Source: Stenurella melanura | Lineage: Eukaryota > Arthropoda > Insecta > Coleoptera > Cerambycidae | Direction: 5' to 3' | DNA length: 64,000 nt | Assembly (NCBI GenBank): GCA_963583905.1 | Contig: OY757310.1 | Span: 88,679,546 to 88,743,545, forward strand | In this document: piece after piece, positions 34,785 through 45,506 of the stretch | How positions within the stretch are numbered: position 1 is the first letter of the stretch | Layout: every line of letters begins with the position of its first letter | Notes under the pieces: model-generated | Database searches by the model: none | What the model saw: only the letters and a program-made list of their open reading frames with translations | What the model was told of the DNA's origin: nothing | Program-made: the position numbers and the translations under genes

Positions 34785-35110
34785 GTTACTCTGGCTTCCG
34801 ACTAGTCAACACTCCCAAAACCCCTCCAAACTCCTGGAGAGCTCGGCAACGGCCGTTCTCTCTCACGACAAACTAAAGACGCTCCCGGGAGCTGACATGC
34901 CAGCGAAGAAAGAAGAACAAGGTAGAAGAGCGCGACAAGAAACGACTCAGCTGGCAGAGTCCAACAGCTAGGACCAGGGAGGTCTGCTAAAATCGCTAAC
35001 ACCGTCCACATTTGCGGGGGGATAGGCAAAAAAGCAGGCCCACCTCTTACGAGGCCGGTCCAGGTTTACCGCGATAACTGGGGTGGAAAAGGCCTCAAGC
35101 TCGATCCCTA
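34785..35110. other. GC-rich block of unknown nature
   Basis: Base composition changes sharply to GC-rich for about 320 bp, then returns to AT-rich. A 62-codon open frame (34783-34971) ends in KKEEQGRRARQETTQLAESN, but I recognise no family. By analogy with the R4-type fragment at 19.5 kb, the other GC-rich insert, it may be the 3' end of another retroelement. That is an inference from composition only. Confidence 0.35.
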
Positions 35111-35369
35111 ATCATCCGAGACCGTCATCTTTAGTCGAGAATATTGAAGAACGTATTTATTGAATTGCCCCAGGAAGCCATTAGTTAATCGTTTATGCAG
35201 TTGCATAAGTGATTTTATAAGAATATTCTGAAGATGACCGAAACAGTTCTAATCGTCAAATATCTAATTATTCTTATTGATATCTACCTGTCTAATCAAA
35301 AAACAATATAACTAATTGTTTTTATTTGAATTTTGTTGGTGTAAAATAAGAGTTTTACTTTTCTGAGTG

Positions 35370-35760
35370 GAGCGAGCGTAGAGACGTCTGAATATACTCG
35401 TATTTCGATACGCAAATGCAGCAACATTAGGCGCGGTTAGTACTTGGATGGGTAAGCGTCTCCAGGGAAACACAGCTTTCTCGCTCCATCTTCTAACGAC
35501 TTGTATATCAGCGCATGCGTAGAAGGTATGTAACTTTGGGCGGGGGTTACATAGCGGATATACCATCCTTCGGAGGGGATGTAAAGCAGTCGGTCCCTTG
35601 TCTATTAAATGTTAGGCAAGTAAAAGATCCCTACTCTTCGATAGAAGAGGTTCGGCAAAAGTTCCAGGTTAGGGTAGCTCGTCTCCTGGCGTCGGTGATT
35701 GGCTTTAATAGCGGAAATAGGTCGACGTTAAATAAGTGATAAATTTTTTTTTTCTGAGAT
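35370..35760 (+). mobile_element. Putative SINE with a 5S rRNA-like head and LINE-like tail
   Basis: A 5S-like segment (35372-35480) is followed by about 280 bp that ends GTCGACGTTAAATAAGTGAT and a T-run. The 3' half recurs alone at 25550-25690, showing that it is a dispersed repeat. A 5S-derived RNA polymerase III head joined to a LINE-like tail is the architecture called SINE3. Only one copy with the head is in this window, so the fusion could also be a coincidental insertion next to a 5S pseudogene. Confidence 0.45.
35372..35480 (+). pseudogene. 5S rRNA-like sequence (degenerate)
   Basis: GGCGCGGTTAGTACTTGGAT (35430-35449) continued by GGG matches the strongly conserved central and 3' part of animal 5S rRNA, where the internal control region lies. 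Upstream, CGATACGCAAATGCAGCAAC aligns with small gaps to the CGATCACCGAAxTTAAGCAxC region. Downstream, CCAGGGAAACACAGC corresponds to the CTGGGAACACCGC end. The first ~35 bases are poorly conserved. It is not a functional 5S gene. Confidence 0.6.
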
Positions 35761-35969
35761 ATGATAGCAATTAAAGAATGTAACCATAAATTCAAACTAG
35801 CTTTACGTTGTTGGTAGGATTACAACCTGGAGAAAGGTTATTGATGAATAAAAAGAAATGGTGAGAATAAATTTTTTTCGTTTCCGATTTTATAAGTATT
35901 CGTATTACCATAACTTTCATAATATTATGATAACACAGGCACCCAAAAAATAGTGATCTGGTACTGAGA

Positions 35970-36184
35970 CCCGACATAGTAATCCCTATGTACTCCGACG
36001 TGCTGAAGACGAGTCCGATGTCTATTTGGCTCCAGCACCCAACAAGTTTTAATAAACTGCAAAAACAGCCTAAATAATTCAGATTTTCTGTTATTTTTGC
36101 GATTTGTTAAAAATTGTTGGGTGATGGAGCAAAGCGGACATTCGTGTTCAGCACGTCGAAATACATAGGGATTACTATGTCGGG
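35970..36184. mobile_element. 215-bp imperfect-palindrome MITE
   Basis: Outer ends CCCGACATAGTAATCCCTAT (from 35970) and ATAGGGATTACTATGTCGGG (to 36184) are inverted repeats. Similarity continues inward with mismatches (CGACGTGCTGAA against TTCAGCACGTCG, CACCCAACAA against TTGTTGGGTG), making nearly the whole element one long hairpin of roughly 80-bp arms. It has no coding capacity. The target duplication is unclear. Confidence 0.8.
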
Positions 36185-39100
36185 ATCCAATATTAGATCC
36201 CTTTTTTGTGTGCCTGTTTAATTATTGTCGGTCTATTTCCACATTTCCGCATTAGATGATCTCTAAAGCGATCTAGGAGAGTCAAGAACTTCCTGGATAC
36301 AAGCATAATATAATTTAATTTCCGTTTCTTGGATATAGCTGTAGATTCACATCCTTTTGTGTTATACATGTATTGCTTTCGAAATCAATAAAATCACTTG
36401 ATATAACAGACTACTTAACACTAAAATACAGATTCATAAAAAGGATTAGAATGACTGATTCTGGCCAGATCTAAAATAATAATGGATTATTTTCAACCCA
36501 AATATTTGCTTCATTTGCACTGATTGATACCGTGCTAGGTTCTTAACTACCACATATTTACCTTGAAAACTGTCTTGTTATTTGAGTCAAATAGTGAGTT
36601 CGTCCTTCGAAAAATTAAATAACAACTCACATACAGAACTGTAAACCATTTCTTCTCAGTTTTAATTTTTGTAGATTACTTTTTCTATCAGCTCTGTGTA
36701 CCCATCGACGAACATTCATTCATTTTGATAATCCAGGATTCATGAAGTTAGACCAATGAAATACTTTCACTGGAATTTTGATGAAAAAATGTTCTTAATA
36801 ATATAGTTATTTGGGCAACCATAGGATTCTGTTCACATACAATAGTAAATAGAGTGTTCCCTCTCGTTTAAAATCCAGCCATAAATAATCTAATATACTA
36901 TGCAAATTGAGTCCTTGTAGATCGTTCCAAAACAGACAATTTTGAAAGAATTCTGCTTGCATAAAATGGAATTTAGGTTTCCTTGACCGATTGTGAAATA
37001 TTGATGTATTGTAGTGCTTAGATTTCTGATGAAAACAGTGGGACAGACCACCAAAAATTGATAGTTCTTGAGGCACAGATTACCAATACTAGAGATAATT
37101 TGCATCATTTTAGATATTCAAAAAGGTTTTATTATTAAACTATTAATTGTAGATAAAATGTGCAATAAATCTCAGCGAATTATTTTGGAATGTTTTATCA
37201 ACTTCTAATAATAACGTTATCATAGCCTTATCATAGGCCTAATTCGAGTTAAAATCGAATTATAATTATAATTTCAGTGTGATTTTTGTTTCGGTATTTT
37301 GTCGATTATCTGGATAAATAAAAAAAGAAAACTATCTTCCTAAATCGACGTTTCGGAAAACTTTATTATCTCCTTCAGGACTAATGAAGTGGTAGATTTT
37401 CAGTCAATTACAATTAGAACTAACTGTCTATCATCGTAATTTCCACAAATGTTGCCACCGCTAACAATTCGCCTACATCTCTTAAACTCCTTGTATATTC
37501 TACTATATATGATATTTTACGTACCGTTAAGTTTTTATAAAAATTTAAGTCTAAAACATCGATGCATGGCTGTTACACGTAATATATCTTTACTTGTAAC
37601 GGATATGTCCCAATTTCAATAAATGCATTCTAATTGACTAATAGTCAACAAAGTATACTTTTACTTTATTAATTCTCAAATAGAAAATCACGAATTGAAC
37701 TTACGACATAGTCATTTTTCTAATATATTTAGAAATGGTGTTAATGTACCAAACATTTCTTATGTTTTTTCATCGCGGTCTGGAGATTTTGTCGGTGTAG
37801 ATTTTAGTAAGATATTAGTATCTCATTTCGGTTGTTCAATATTCCCCAGACTTGTAGGCAGAGTTTGCCCAAAAGCAATTTGAAAACCTCAAAATATAAA
37901 CGTAAATGTTGTTATGCGTGAATATTCCGTTGATTCAAAACAGACCACAACATATAAGTATTTTAAAGTGTATTTTTGCCTGTTATAAATCGATGCAAGG
38001 TATACATGTCCAATGGGCGTTCCTGAATTATTCTTTTCTCTTCCAACTCGTGAGGTTATGCAAGCAATATGGGCGGTGAAGTATATTCCGAGCCAAAGTA
38101 AAGTACACTCTCTGTATTAATTTTGTGGTCGTTTATTACAAGGTTTCTTTACCTTCGTGTCAGGAGCTTAGAAATAATAATATTCAGAGCAGATAACACA
38201 AACACTATATATGTTTCACTTTCTTAGAAATCTTAGATTTAATGAGTGGTCGTTTCCGTTATTTCTTGAGGCGAAGACTCAAATTTTTGTGATAAACGAC
38301 TTGCATGATACAAGAGTCAAAACTTATTTATCCGTATTCCTAAAAGGGTATAATTTTCTTCACTATACATACATATTCATTGGATGAAATTGCCAATTTA
38401 TAGCACTGCAACGTTTTAGCATTAAATATTAACACACTGTTTTGCTAATAAATGCATTTCATGGTGCATGGTAAATATACATACCAGTTTTAATGTTTAT
38501 CAGTAGTTGCACATATTAATTTTATGTTCATATAAGAGTGATTATTTTCTTATTAACAATATAGCCAATCAGAAGCTACTATTTGTCCATAGTTGTTTTT
38601 GCAAATAAAAGAGTTTTTATGATTTACCACTGATTCTTTTCGAATAATCTTTTAATACTGTATTATTATCAAATATCAAGAAGACTTTGGATTTGGTGAA
38701 ATAAATAATATAGATATGCACATCTGTGGAATTCTAAAGTAACATTGATTATAAAAGGCAGTTAAAGCTATAGAAATTCGAATTACAATACAATTTTTAA
38801 TGTTGTCTTCGTTTCATTGTAATTACATCAGTCTAAATGTGTCGACGTTTAATCTTTACCGTATGTATTGTAGGTGATTTTGAAACGCCACCTACAACCC
38901 AATGAAACAAAAATGAGACGAACTATGACTTATACGCTAAACTTTATATAGTTATTATTAATTGAAATTTTCGGATCTTATCACTTACCGAACGCGAACG
39001 ACGTATCTTACCGTAACGTCACTCTATTTGCTGAAGTTTTCCATTTATATGTAATCGCTGTTTATGTGTACGTTTCTCACCACGATTTCGGTGTTCCTAT

Positions 39101-39700
39101 TAACATGTCACAGTGGGTATAACATTTTCTGGTTTCCGCCTTTGCTGAATAATGCGTGGAAGATAAATGATCCAGTATTTTCTGATATATAAGTTTCATT
39201 CCTTCTCATGGCACGTAATAATAATTGTCATTTTTGTCTAATATAATGAATGCTTGATTCCACTAGTAGTCACGAATATTTTTCCTCGCGTTTGTAATAA
39301 AGTACTTCAACACTGTCATCTGAAAAAAACCAATAGAAATTAAGTAAAATATAAAAAACTTATTTACAGAAATTACTATTTTTTCTTGAAGTTGCTCAAA
39401 TGACAAGAATTAGTAAATGCTTGCTCTACTCACCTAGTATGTACTGATGATCGCCAAGAAGTCGAAAACTGTGTATACTGATATAGATAGACCACATAAG
39501 ATATTTCTGCTGGGACCAGGAATATAAACCAATATAGCAGTTACAATTATAAGTAAAACCGAAAGAACGGTTCCAGTTCGGTTCCGAATCTTGCAGGTTT
39601 GTCAACTGCTATTTGGGTCTGCTTTTAACATTTTTTTTTTTGTTTACAATGCTTTTGTCTGATCTGAGGTTTGCTAATGCCCCTAAATAATTTTATCATC
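36185..39700. other. AT-rich non-coding DNA with a PLE-like motif near 37.36 kb
   Basis: The minus-strand sequence at about 37345-37385 reads CTGAAGGAG...TTTTCCGAAACGTCG, resembling the degenerate hammerhead region of PLE terminal repeats. A 9-bp hairpin TTGTAGGTG/CACCTACAA is at 38868-38897. Short open frames on the minus strand at 36807-37108 and on the plus strand at 37695-37883 are not recognised. Confidence 0.4.
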
Positions 39701-39704
39701 ATAT

Positions 39705-39960
39705 TTAATTTTTTTTTTGTATTTCATTTATTTATTTTAACGATCTGGCGGAGTCAAGCTATATCATCCCTCGACCTGCACATAAATACAAATAATTACA
39801 AAATAACCATTCTCTACGACATTGCCATCTGGCGCAGTGGGAACTCGAACTCGACACTGCTAATGTCTTGGTAACGCATTAAAAACGCTACTAACATACA
39901 TATTCAGCCAAGATTCGAACCTGGGGTCCCCTGATAAGCTCTGGTTCTCTGAATAAAGTT
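39705..39960 (-). mobile_element. tRNA-derived SINE, copy 1
   Basis: On the minus strand a B-box GGTTCGAATCT (about 39911-39921) follows a decayed A-box region. A second B-box-like GAGTTCGAGTTC lies near 39845, and GGCGGAxTxxAGCTAT text near the 3' end is shared with copy 2 at 45 kb. The tail is A-rich (39705-39720). Two B-box-like elements suggest a dimeric tRNA-SINE. RNA polymerase III would transcribe such elements, and LINE enzymes mobilise them. Confidence 0.6.
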
Positions 39961-40771
39961 ATTATACGTACCTAATCAAAATTGGAACGCTAATTAGCTA
40001 TAAAATTATTGGTTCATTTGAATAAGAATTCGAGGAAAAACGTACAGTATAATACTAATCACAAGAATACTTATCACCTCCAAGCTTTGTCGGTTCGCCT
40101 TGTGACCATAATGTAAAATATAACAAGCTAACCATTATACTCTTCACCGACTTACTGCACTTTTTGTATAATTGTTGCACATTGTATAGAATACTCTCCG
40201 AATTTTTATCGTAAATAAAAAATCTTGTATATAATAAGTTTGTATTAGCAAGCAACGTCTTTGTCAAACTGCGAGATAAATGAAAGCCGCCAAAGCTTGG
40301 TCCATAATCTTGTCGCATTTGTCACAAGTTTATTGCTGTTAAAAGTTGACTAGCATTAAGGACTATTGTCTAATTAGCCAATTTTGCAACCTAACAATAT
40401 TATATAATATAAATATATAGATTTAAAGAAATTAAATAATTAATTTTTTTTTTATTTATTTATCGATTTTGTACAAAAACAATAGGGTTCTTCCTCTAGC
40501 TGACACTAACTTACTATCCAACTTTCACTACAATTTGACTTTTCGTTCTTAACCTTCGTCTTCCCGGGTGTGGTACCTGTTTTTATTGCATATTTTCCGA
40601 AAAAGTGCATATTTTTTGCAATTAATTTTGTTTTGTGTCAATAACGGCTTTGTAAATAATTACTGCTCGTCAAACAAGGTTTTTCTTTTAATTTTGTAGA
40701 AACAATAATTTTTGAATAGCGTGGGGTACATTTGTACCCTACGTGGGAATCTTCGGCGGAATTTTTGAGTA

Positions 40772-40800
40772 GCGTGGGGTACATTTTTTGTACCCCACGC
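40772..40800. repeat. 12-bp perfect hairpin in the piggyBac-like left end
   Basis: GCGTGGGGTACA (40772-40783) and TGTACCCCACGC (40789-40800) are perfect complements around TTTTT. A weaker version, GTGGGGTACATTTGTACCCTAC, precedes it at about 40721-40742, and related text is near the right end at 42054-42083. Such subterminal repeats are often transposase-binding sites in piggyBac-like elements. Confidence 0.6.
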
Positions 40801-40928
40801 AGGTAATCTGCGGCTACTATATTAAGTAGTGACGCTGGCCAATTATTAGATATTGCGTCCCTAAACAATTTTTAGTCTAATGGATTACATTTTCATGAAA
40901 TCTATCATTCTGTTTCTTGGAAATGCTT

Positions 40929-40976
40929 AGTCTTTGAAATGTTTTTCGTCCTTATTCTGGAGCTTATCAGAAAGAC
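40929..40976 (-). ncRNA. Hammerhead-like motif, P1 copy A left arm (core mutated)
   Basis: On the minus strand: GTCTTT, CTGATAA (consensus CTGATGA), stem II GCTCC/GGAC, GAAA, AACATTTC and AAAGAC. Stem I is GTCTTT/AAAGAC, fully Watson-Crick. In the right arm the same stem is GTCTTT/AAAGGC with a U-G pair. The G to A change in the core should reduce or abolish cleavage. Confidence 0.55.
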
Positions 40977-41298
40977 ATAAAGCCGCTCATAAAGATGTTT
41001 CATGCAAAACCAAGACAATTCCTATGAATAAGTGTGAAATAATTATATTTAGTTGTACATAGTTATTTTTCCGCTGTTTGCAAAATCCTATAAAGAATAT
41101 GTTTCAATACAATTATAAGCAAACAAATAATAATTCATTTTTAAACATGCATATAGATATATAGGCTTAAATACTAGTTAGCTAATAGATATGTGAAATC
41201 TGTTGTTTTTCTCAGTCAATGTCAAATATAATTATTTCACACTTATTCATAGAAATTGTCTTGGTTTTGCATGAAACGTCTTTATGAGTGGCTCTATG

Positions 41299-41346
41299 TC
41301 TTTCTGATGAGCACCAGAATAAGGGCGAAAAGCGTTTCAAAGGCTA
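41299..41346 (+). ncRNA. Hammerhead ribozyme motif, P1 copy A right arm
   Basis: Stem I strand GTCTTT is followed by CTGATGA (41304-41310), stem II GCACC/GGGC around AGAATAA, the GAAA box (41327-41330), AGCGTTTC, and then stem I strand AAAGGC. Both invariant boxes are intact. Stem II is weakened by a change relative to GCTC/GGGC in sister copies. This is a type I arrangement (open at stem I) with a very short stem III, as known for PLE-borne hammerheads. Activity is untested. Confidence 0.6.
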
Positions 41347-41735
41347 AGCATTTCCAAGAAACAGAATGATAGAGTTCATGAAAATGTAATCTATTAGAAT
41401 GAAATTTTTTTAAGGCAAGGTAGATAATAAATTCATTTTAGGCCCTTGTTCTCGTTTTTAACTGAACCTTCATGATCGTAGAGGGTTATGTAGATACTAG
41501 TTTAATCTGCATGGCCGTAGGGGACTGTGTGGATGCTAGTGTTAGAATGAGAATTGTCAAATAAGAAATTAGACAAATTCATTTTAGGATTTTAATTTGC
41601 TAGCATAACCAGAATTCAGGTTATCGAAAGAATGCAAAGATTTCATTAATATTTTTACACATAGTTTTTCTTTTAGTTATAAATAGTAATTTTTCTGCTG
41701 TTTGCAAAATCCAATAAAGAATGTGTTTCAATACA

Positions 41736-41924
41736 CTAAAGCAGTATATGCGGGATGTTCCAGACTTGACATCGGCCTCAGTTGAAACACTAAGAGAAGG
41801 ACTTGTAAGTGGACGTTGTCATCTATGTACACGAAATAAAGACCGCAAATCTTGCCAATTTTGTATGTACAAAACACCATGTATAGGAAATAAAGTGTTT
41901 TCGATGCAAAGAAGATTAAGTTAA
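41736..41924 (+). pseudogene. piggyBac-like transposase C-terminal cysteine-rich fragment
   Basis: The final ~63 codons read SVETLREGLVSGRCHLCTRN, KDRKSCQFCMYKTPCIGNKV and end at TAA 41922-41924. The CxxC...CxxC...PCxG order and the KDRK motif match the zinc-binding C-terminal domain of piggyBac-family transposases, which helps to bind the element ends. The DDD catalytic core is missing. The reading frame is open back into the adjacent PLE repeat, so the ATG at 41721 is not the real start. Confidence 0.7.
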
Positions 41925-42715
41925 TTTATTTTTACAATCTTTTTTGACTGAAAAAAAAATTTTTTTGGCAGCTATGCTCTGTTTATTTTGTCTATTATTA
42001 CTTTTTAGTATAATTAAAAACATGTTCAATTATCAGAAGTATCATTTTGATCATGGGTACAAATATATCCCACGTGGGAATCTACGTAATTTTTCTGACG
42101 TGTGAAGACGAAGGTTAAGTTATCGTGCTTTTAAAAAAAACGTGACGGACAGACTTACAAACAGACGGACAGACAAACAGACAGACGGGAGAACGATTAT
42201 TTTGAAAGTTGTTCAGAATTCGATCATCAACAGAGTGATAGGAATTTTTTTCTCTACGAACGATATTATCGGTTTTAAAAATGTGAAGAGTATAATAAGG
42301 GTTCGCTTACAATATCGATCTAAAAAAGAGGTTCTCTATTACGTATTTCGAATTAACTGCAGTTTTCAAATGTTTATTGAATTATTGTATCATTATTATA
42401 CTCTTCGCAAATACAGTAATATTGCTCGTAGAAAAAAAAATCATATCACCGTGTTAGTGATCGAATTCTGAACAAATCTCAAAATGTCGTCCGTCGGTCT
42501 GTCAGTCCGTCCGTCCGTCACGTTCCTTGTAAGCACGATAACTTAAGAACAAAAGGCCGGTTGTATTGAAACTTTAACAGTAAGTTAGTGTTAGCTAGAG
42601 GAACAAAATCGATCAGTAAATAAAAGAGTTATTCTTTTTTTAAGTTAATTTTTTTTTATGTTGGGCAACAATTATATAAAAAGTGCAGTAATTTGGCGAA
42701 TAATATAATATTTAC

Positions 42716-43920
42716 CCTAGTTTAAACATGCTCTTAGAAAGTATTAGCAGTACCTTTTTAATGCAAACCTGAGAGACTACACAATAACTTTCTTATATAT
42801 TTAACACAAAATACTGAAAATATATTTAGACACTTGTCATTGACTCGTAGGTGTATCTTTATGTACCTTTAAACTTAAAATGTATTTAAATAAGATGTCA
42901 AGAGGTGTCCACAAAAAATAATGGCGAAACGTTGAGTGTAGACGAGAAGCACTGTTACAAATTAATGTCATTCATCCTAATCCAGAAAATAAACAAATCT
43001 ACAAAGTAAAAGCCAAAAAGCCAAAAGTCCTTTTAAATACAGGCTACCTCTATAAATGAAAAGAGAGTTAACCGTTATGCTCTTCAAAGAAATACTTTTA
43101 ATGAAAAATTAATCCTACATCCCATCTTCTAGTTGGCATATTGTCATATAATTTTATTTTATTTATTATCGGTTGTTTCATAAATAAGTTGACTTAAATA
43201 AATTAGTATGTAATGAAATAAAAACAAAATGTCGGCAGTTTGTGGCTCTGTGATATTTGTAATTTAACATAAAAACATGTTTTCTTTAACCGTTGTTCAA
43301 GTCCTTATATTATTTCGTAATAAGCACGATTTAAACCAGCTGCGCAAGGTACTCTAGTTTGCAGTTAAAAATAATAGTAATAATATGTATTCTGAATAGC
43401 CAAAAGGGTCTAAAAATCTAGAACGGGCTCCACCAACAGAACGACATTATTATTTGCTGAAGTAGGGGTCAGTAAGAATTTATCTTTAAAAAGGAGTTTA
43501 CTAAAATTTATTATCCATCAAAATTACACAATTAATTATTACAGAATAAAGATCACTAATATTCCATAGAGATTTCAACATGTGCACCAACTTATGTAGC
43601 AGTAAGGTGAAACGAAGAGTGAAGAGAAAGGAAAAGAAATATAAGAAATTAGAAAATTATTATGCACTTTAAGAATAGTATGTAGAGTTTGATCTATTAA
43701 AAAATGCTACTTACTTTGTTTTTATCACTAATTTATTGCAACTAAAACGGTGGCTCACTTGTAAACGTTTGATAATGATAGGATATCTGTCGAAACAAAG
43801 CAAAACGTGTTTAATTGATCATAATGATTGCACTATTCACTATTTAGAGTGAATTGTAAATATTCATCTCTCTGATTATGAAACTCAAATCTATTAGTTG
43901 TATGGATTTAAGCTATTATC
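42716..43920. other. AT-rich non-coding DNA
   Basis: No feature is recognised. Confidence 0.4.
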
Positions 43921-44385
43921 ATGAAACATATTCTTTATAGGATATTGCAAACAGCAGAAAAAGCTATCTATGAGAACTAAAAGAAAAACTATCTTTAAAA
44001 TTATTGATTTATAATCTTTGAATTCTCTAGATAACCTAAATTCCAGTTATGCTAGCAATTAAGATCTTAAAATGAATTTGTCTCTCTTATTTGATAATTC
44101 TCATTCTAACACTAGCTTCCATATAGTCCCCTACGGCTATACAGAGTAAACCAGTATCCACATAACCCCCTACGGCCATAAAGATTCAGTTAAAAATGAG
44201 GATAAAGGCCTAAAATGAATTTATTTACCTACCTTGTCTTAACATTTTTTCATTTTAATGGATTAAATTTTCATAAAATCTCCCATTCAGTTTCTTGGAA
44301 ATGCTTAGCCTTTGAAACGTTTTTCGCCCTTATCTGAGCTCATCAGAAAAGCAGAAAGCCACTCATAACGATGTTTCAGGTCGGT
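43921..44385 (-). mobile_element. PLE-type repeat P1, copy 2, with hammerhead motif
   Basis: This is the minus-strand version of the unit in copy A. It runs from GAAACATATTCTTTATAGGA (43923) through the CCCCTACGG landmarks to the hammerhead region. The motif on the minus strand (about 44308-44355) reads GCTTTT, CTGATGA, GCTC, loop AGATAA, GGGC, GAAA, AACGTTTC, AAAGGC. All boxes match consensus and stem I pairs over six positions with one U-G. It is the best-preserved hammerhead candidate in the window. Confidence 0.65.
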
Positions 44386-44989
44386 TTTCTTTTTCGTGAG
44401 TATATTAATGGTTTTAAAATGCACTTGAACTTAAGTCCACGTATACAGATACATAGACTTTAGTTCAAGTTCGGGTAGGTAAGCAGGTAGGTAGTTTTGA
44501 TTTCCACGCTTGATTCTAGAAAGTCCTTGAATCGGTAAATGAAACATCACAGTTATTACCATTTCCATACGACTGTAGGGGATGATTATATACGGATATG
44601 TTACTATTTTTGCTTTGCTGTGACGTTGCATATTTTATAATAGTCGTTTTCTCAGGACTGCCTTAGAAATTTATTACTGAATTAAGTAACCAGGAAATCT
44701 TGGGCGCCACTGCAAATAATCATATCCGCATCCTTCTCAATTAAGACAATTGTTGGATGGATTACACAGGAAGATTGTTATATACTTTAATCTCAATTAT
44801 TTGCATTTAACGTTTGCTATGGTCAACTGACAAGATATCACACACAACTTAATGTAATATGGCAATATCATTTAGCCGTAGGTTGGATTCTTGCCGTGTT
44901 ATCTGTAATAAATTAGATTTATTGAAGTTACTTACAAATTTTCATTTTATTAACGGATAGTTTATTATTTTTATTTAATAGCCTTATTT

Positions 44990-45280
44990 ATATTAACGAC
45001 CTGGCGGAATTTAGCTATTGCTGTACCACTACTCAATCAGGACATGTACACATAGACATCAACACCACAACCATTCTCTGCGATATTGCCATCTACCGCA
45101 TCTGAGACTCGAACTCAGGAGAGATAACAGCGACTAGACATGTTTTATCACTCAGCAGTGGTCTAGCTGGGTAACACATGAAAGGCGACACTAAACATCC
45201 ATACCCTAGCTAGGATTAGAACCCGGGACTCCGTGATCGCAAGCCAAACACCTTGGCACTGCGCCACTGAGCGGATAATA
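44990..45280 (-). mobile_element. tRNA-derived SINE, copy 2
   Basis: On the minus strand the 5' end CCGCTCAGTGGCGCAGTGCC (to about 45275) contains an A-box, TGGCGCAGTGC. It is followed by a B-box, GGGTTCTAATCC (about 45210-45221), and then a second B-box-like GAGTTCGAGTCTC (about 45107-45119). The 3' part (GGCAATATCGCAGAGAATGG, CCGCCAGGTCGTTAATA) is shared with copy 1 at 39.7 kb. It is better preserved than copy 1. Confidence 0.7.
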
Positions 45281-45506
45281 CCTTGTTTTGACATAAGTAT
45301 AGATAGATATTTTTATCAAAACTCTTCGAAGTTGATCTCAATTAATTAATCTTCATACCGAGTAATACTCGTTAGTTTGGTTCATTAAACAAAGAATTTC
45401 ATAAATTAGAATAATGATTATTATATTTTCCGTTGGCATTCCTAGAAATAAAGACGCTTTGCATTTCTCTGAAATAACTAGATATTATAGTAACCCAGTA
45501 AAGTAT

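Larger units (their letters stand above)
40875..41735 (+). mobile_element. PLE-type repeat (family P1), copy A, inside the piggyBac-like element
   Basis: Inverted arms (about 40875-41030 and 41235-41405) share TCATCATTCTGTTTCTTGG-type text and a hammerhead-type motif each. They are followed by the unit that recurs at 43.9, 45.5 and 58.3 kb (landmarks TTTTAACTGAA, GGTTATGTAGATAC, TGCTAGCATAACCAGAATTC, GTTTGCAAAATCC). It sits between the left end of the piggyBac-like element and its C-terminal coding fragment, so it inserted later. No PLE coding region is included. Confidence 0.6.
40553..42114 (+). mobile_element. piggyBac-like transposon with TTAA target duplication, non-autonomous
   Basis: TTAA at 40549-40552 and 42115-42118 bracket ends CCTTCGTCTTC and GAAGACGAAGG, a perfect 11-bp TIR. 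Subterminal text shared by both ends includes CCCACGTGGGAATC-like sequence (about 40736-40750 and 42068-42083), and two GGGTAC hairpins lie at 40721-40800. The interior keeps only the last ~63 codons of a transposase and carries a PLE-type repeat (40875-41735), so it cannot move itself. The pre-insertion site is preserved as an intact TTAA in the opposite arm (42544-42547). Confidence 0.85.
40126..42715. repeat. Foldback repeat: two inverted arms, the left one split by a piggyBac-like element
   Basis: The left arm runs 40126-40552 and resumes 42119-42299. The right arm is its inverted copy at about 42393-42715. Matching landmarks include TTACTGCACTTTTT, CCTCTAGCT(A/G)ACACTAACTTACT, GTTCTTAAGTTATCGTGCTT, the GACA/GACG array, and GAATTCGATCA. 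A third copy in left-arm orientation is at 52385-52862. No coding capacity was found between the arms; the 109-codon frame at 42142-42471 spans array and loop. Confidence 0.75.

Noticed and set aside
35372..35480. Functional 5S rRNA gene
   Set aside because: The 5' third is poorly conserved, there are indels in the core, and the downstream T-run terminator is not at the expected position.
41736..41924. A small zinc-finger host gene starting at the ATG at 41721
   Set aside because: The first codons are PLE-repeat sequence, and the cysteine pattern and surrounding TTAA-flanked ends identify a truncated piggyBac-like transposase.
42142..42471. 109-codon frame beginning MTDRLTNRRTDKQ
   Set aside because: Its first third is the translated GACA array, and the rest spans the loop of a foldback repeat. 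The same array is read on the opposite strand at 52.6-52.9 kb.
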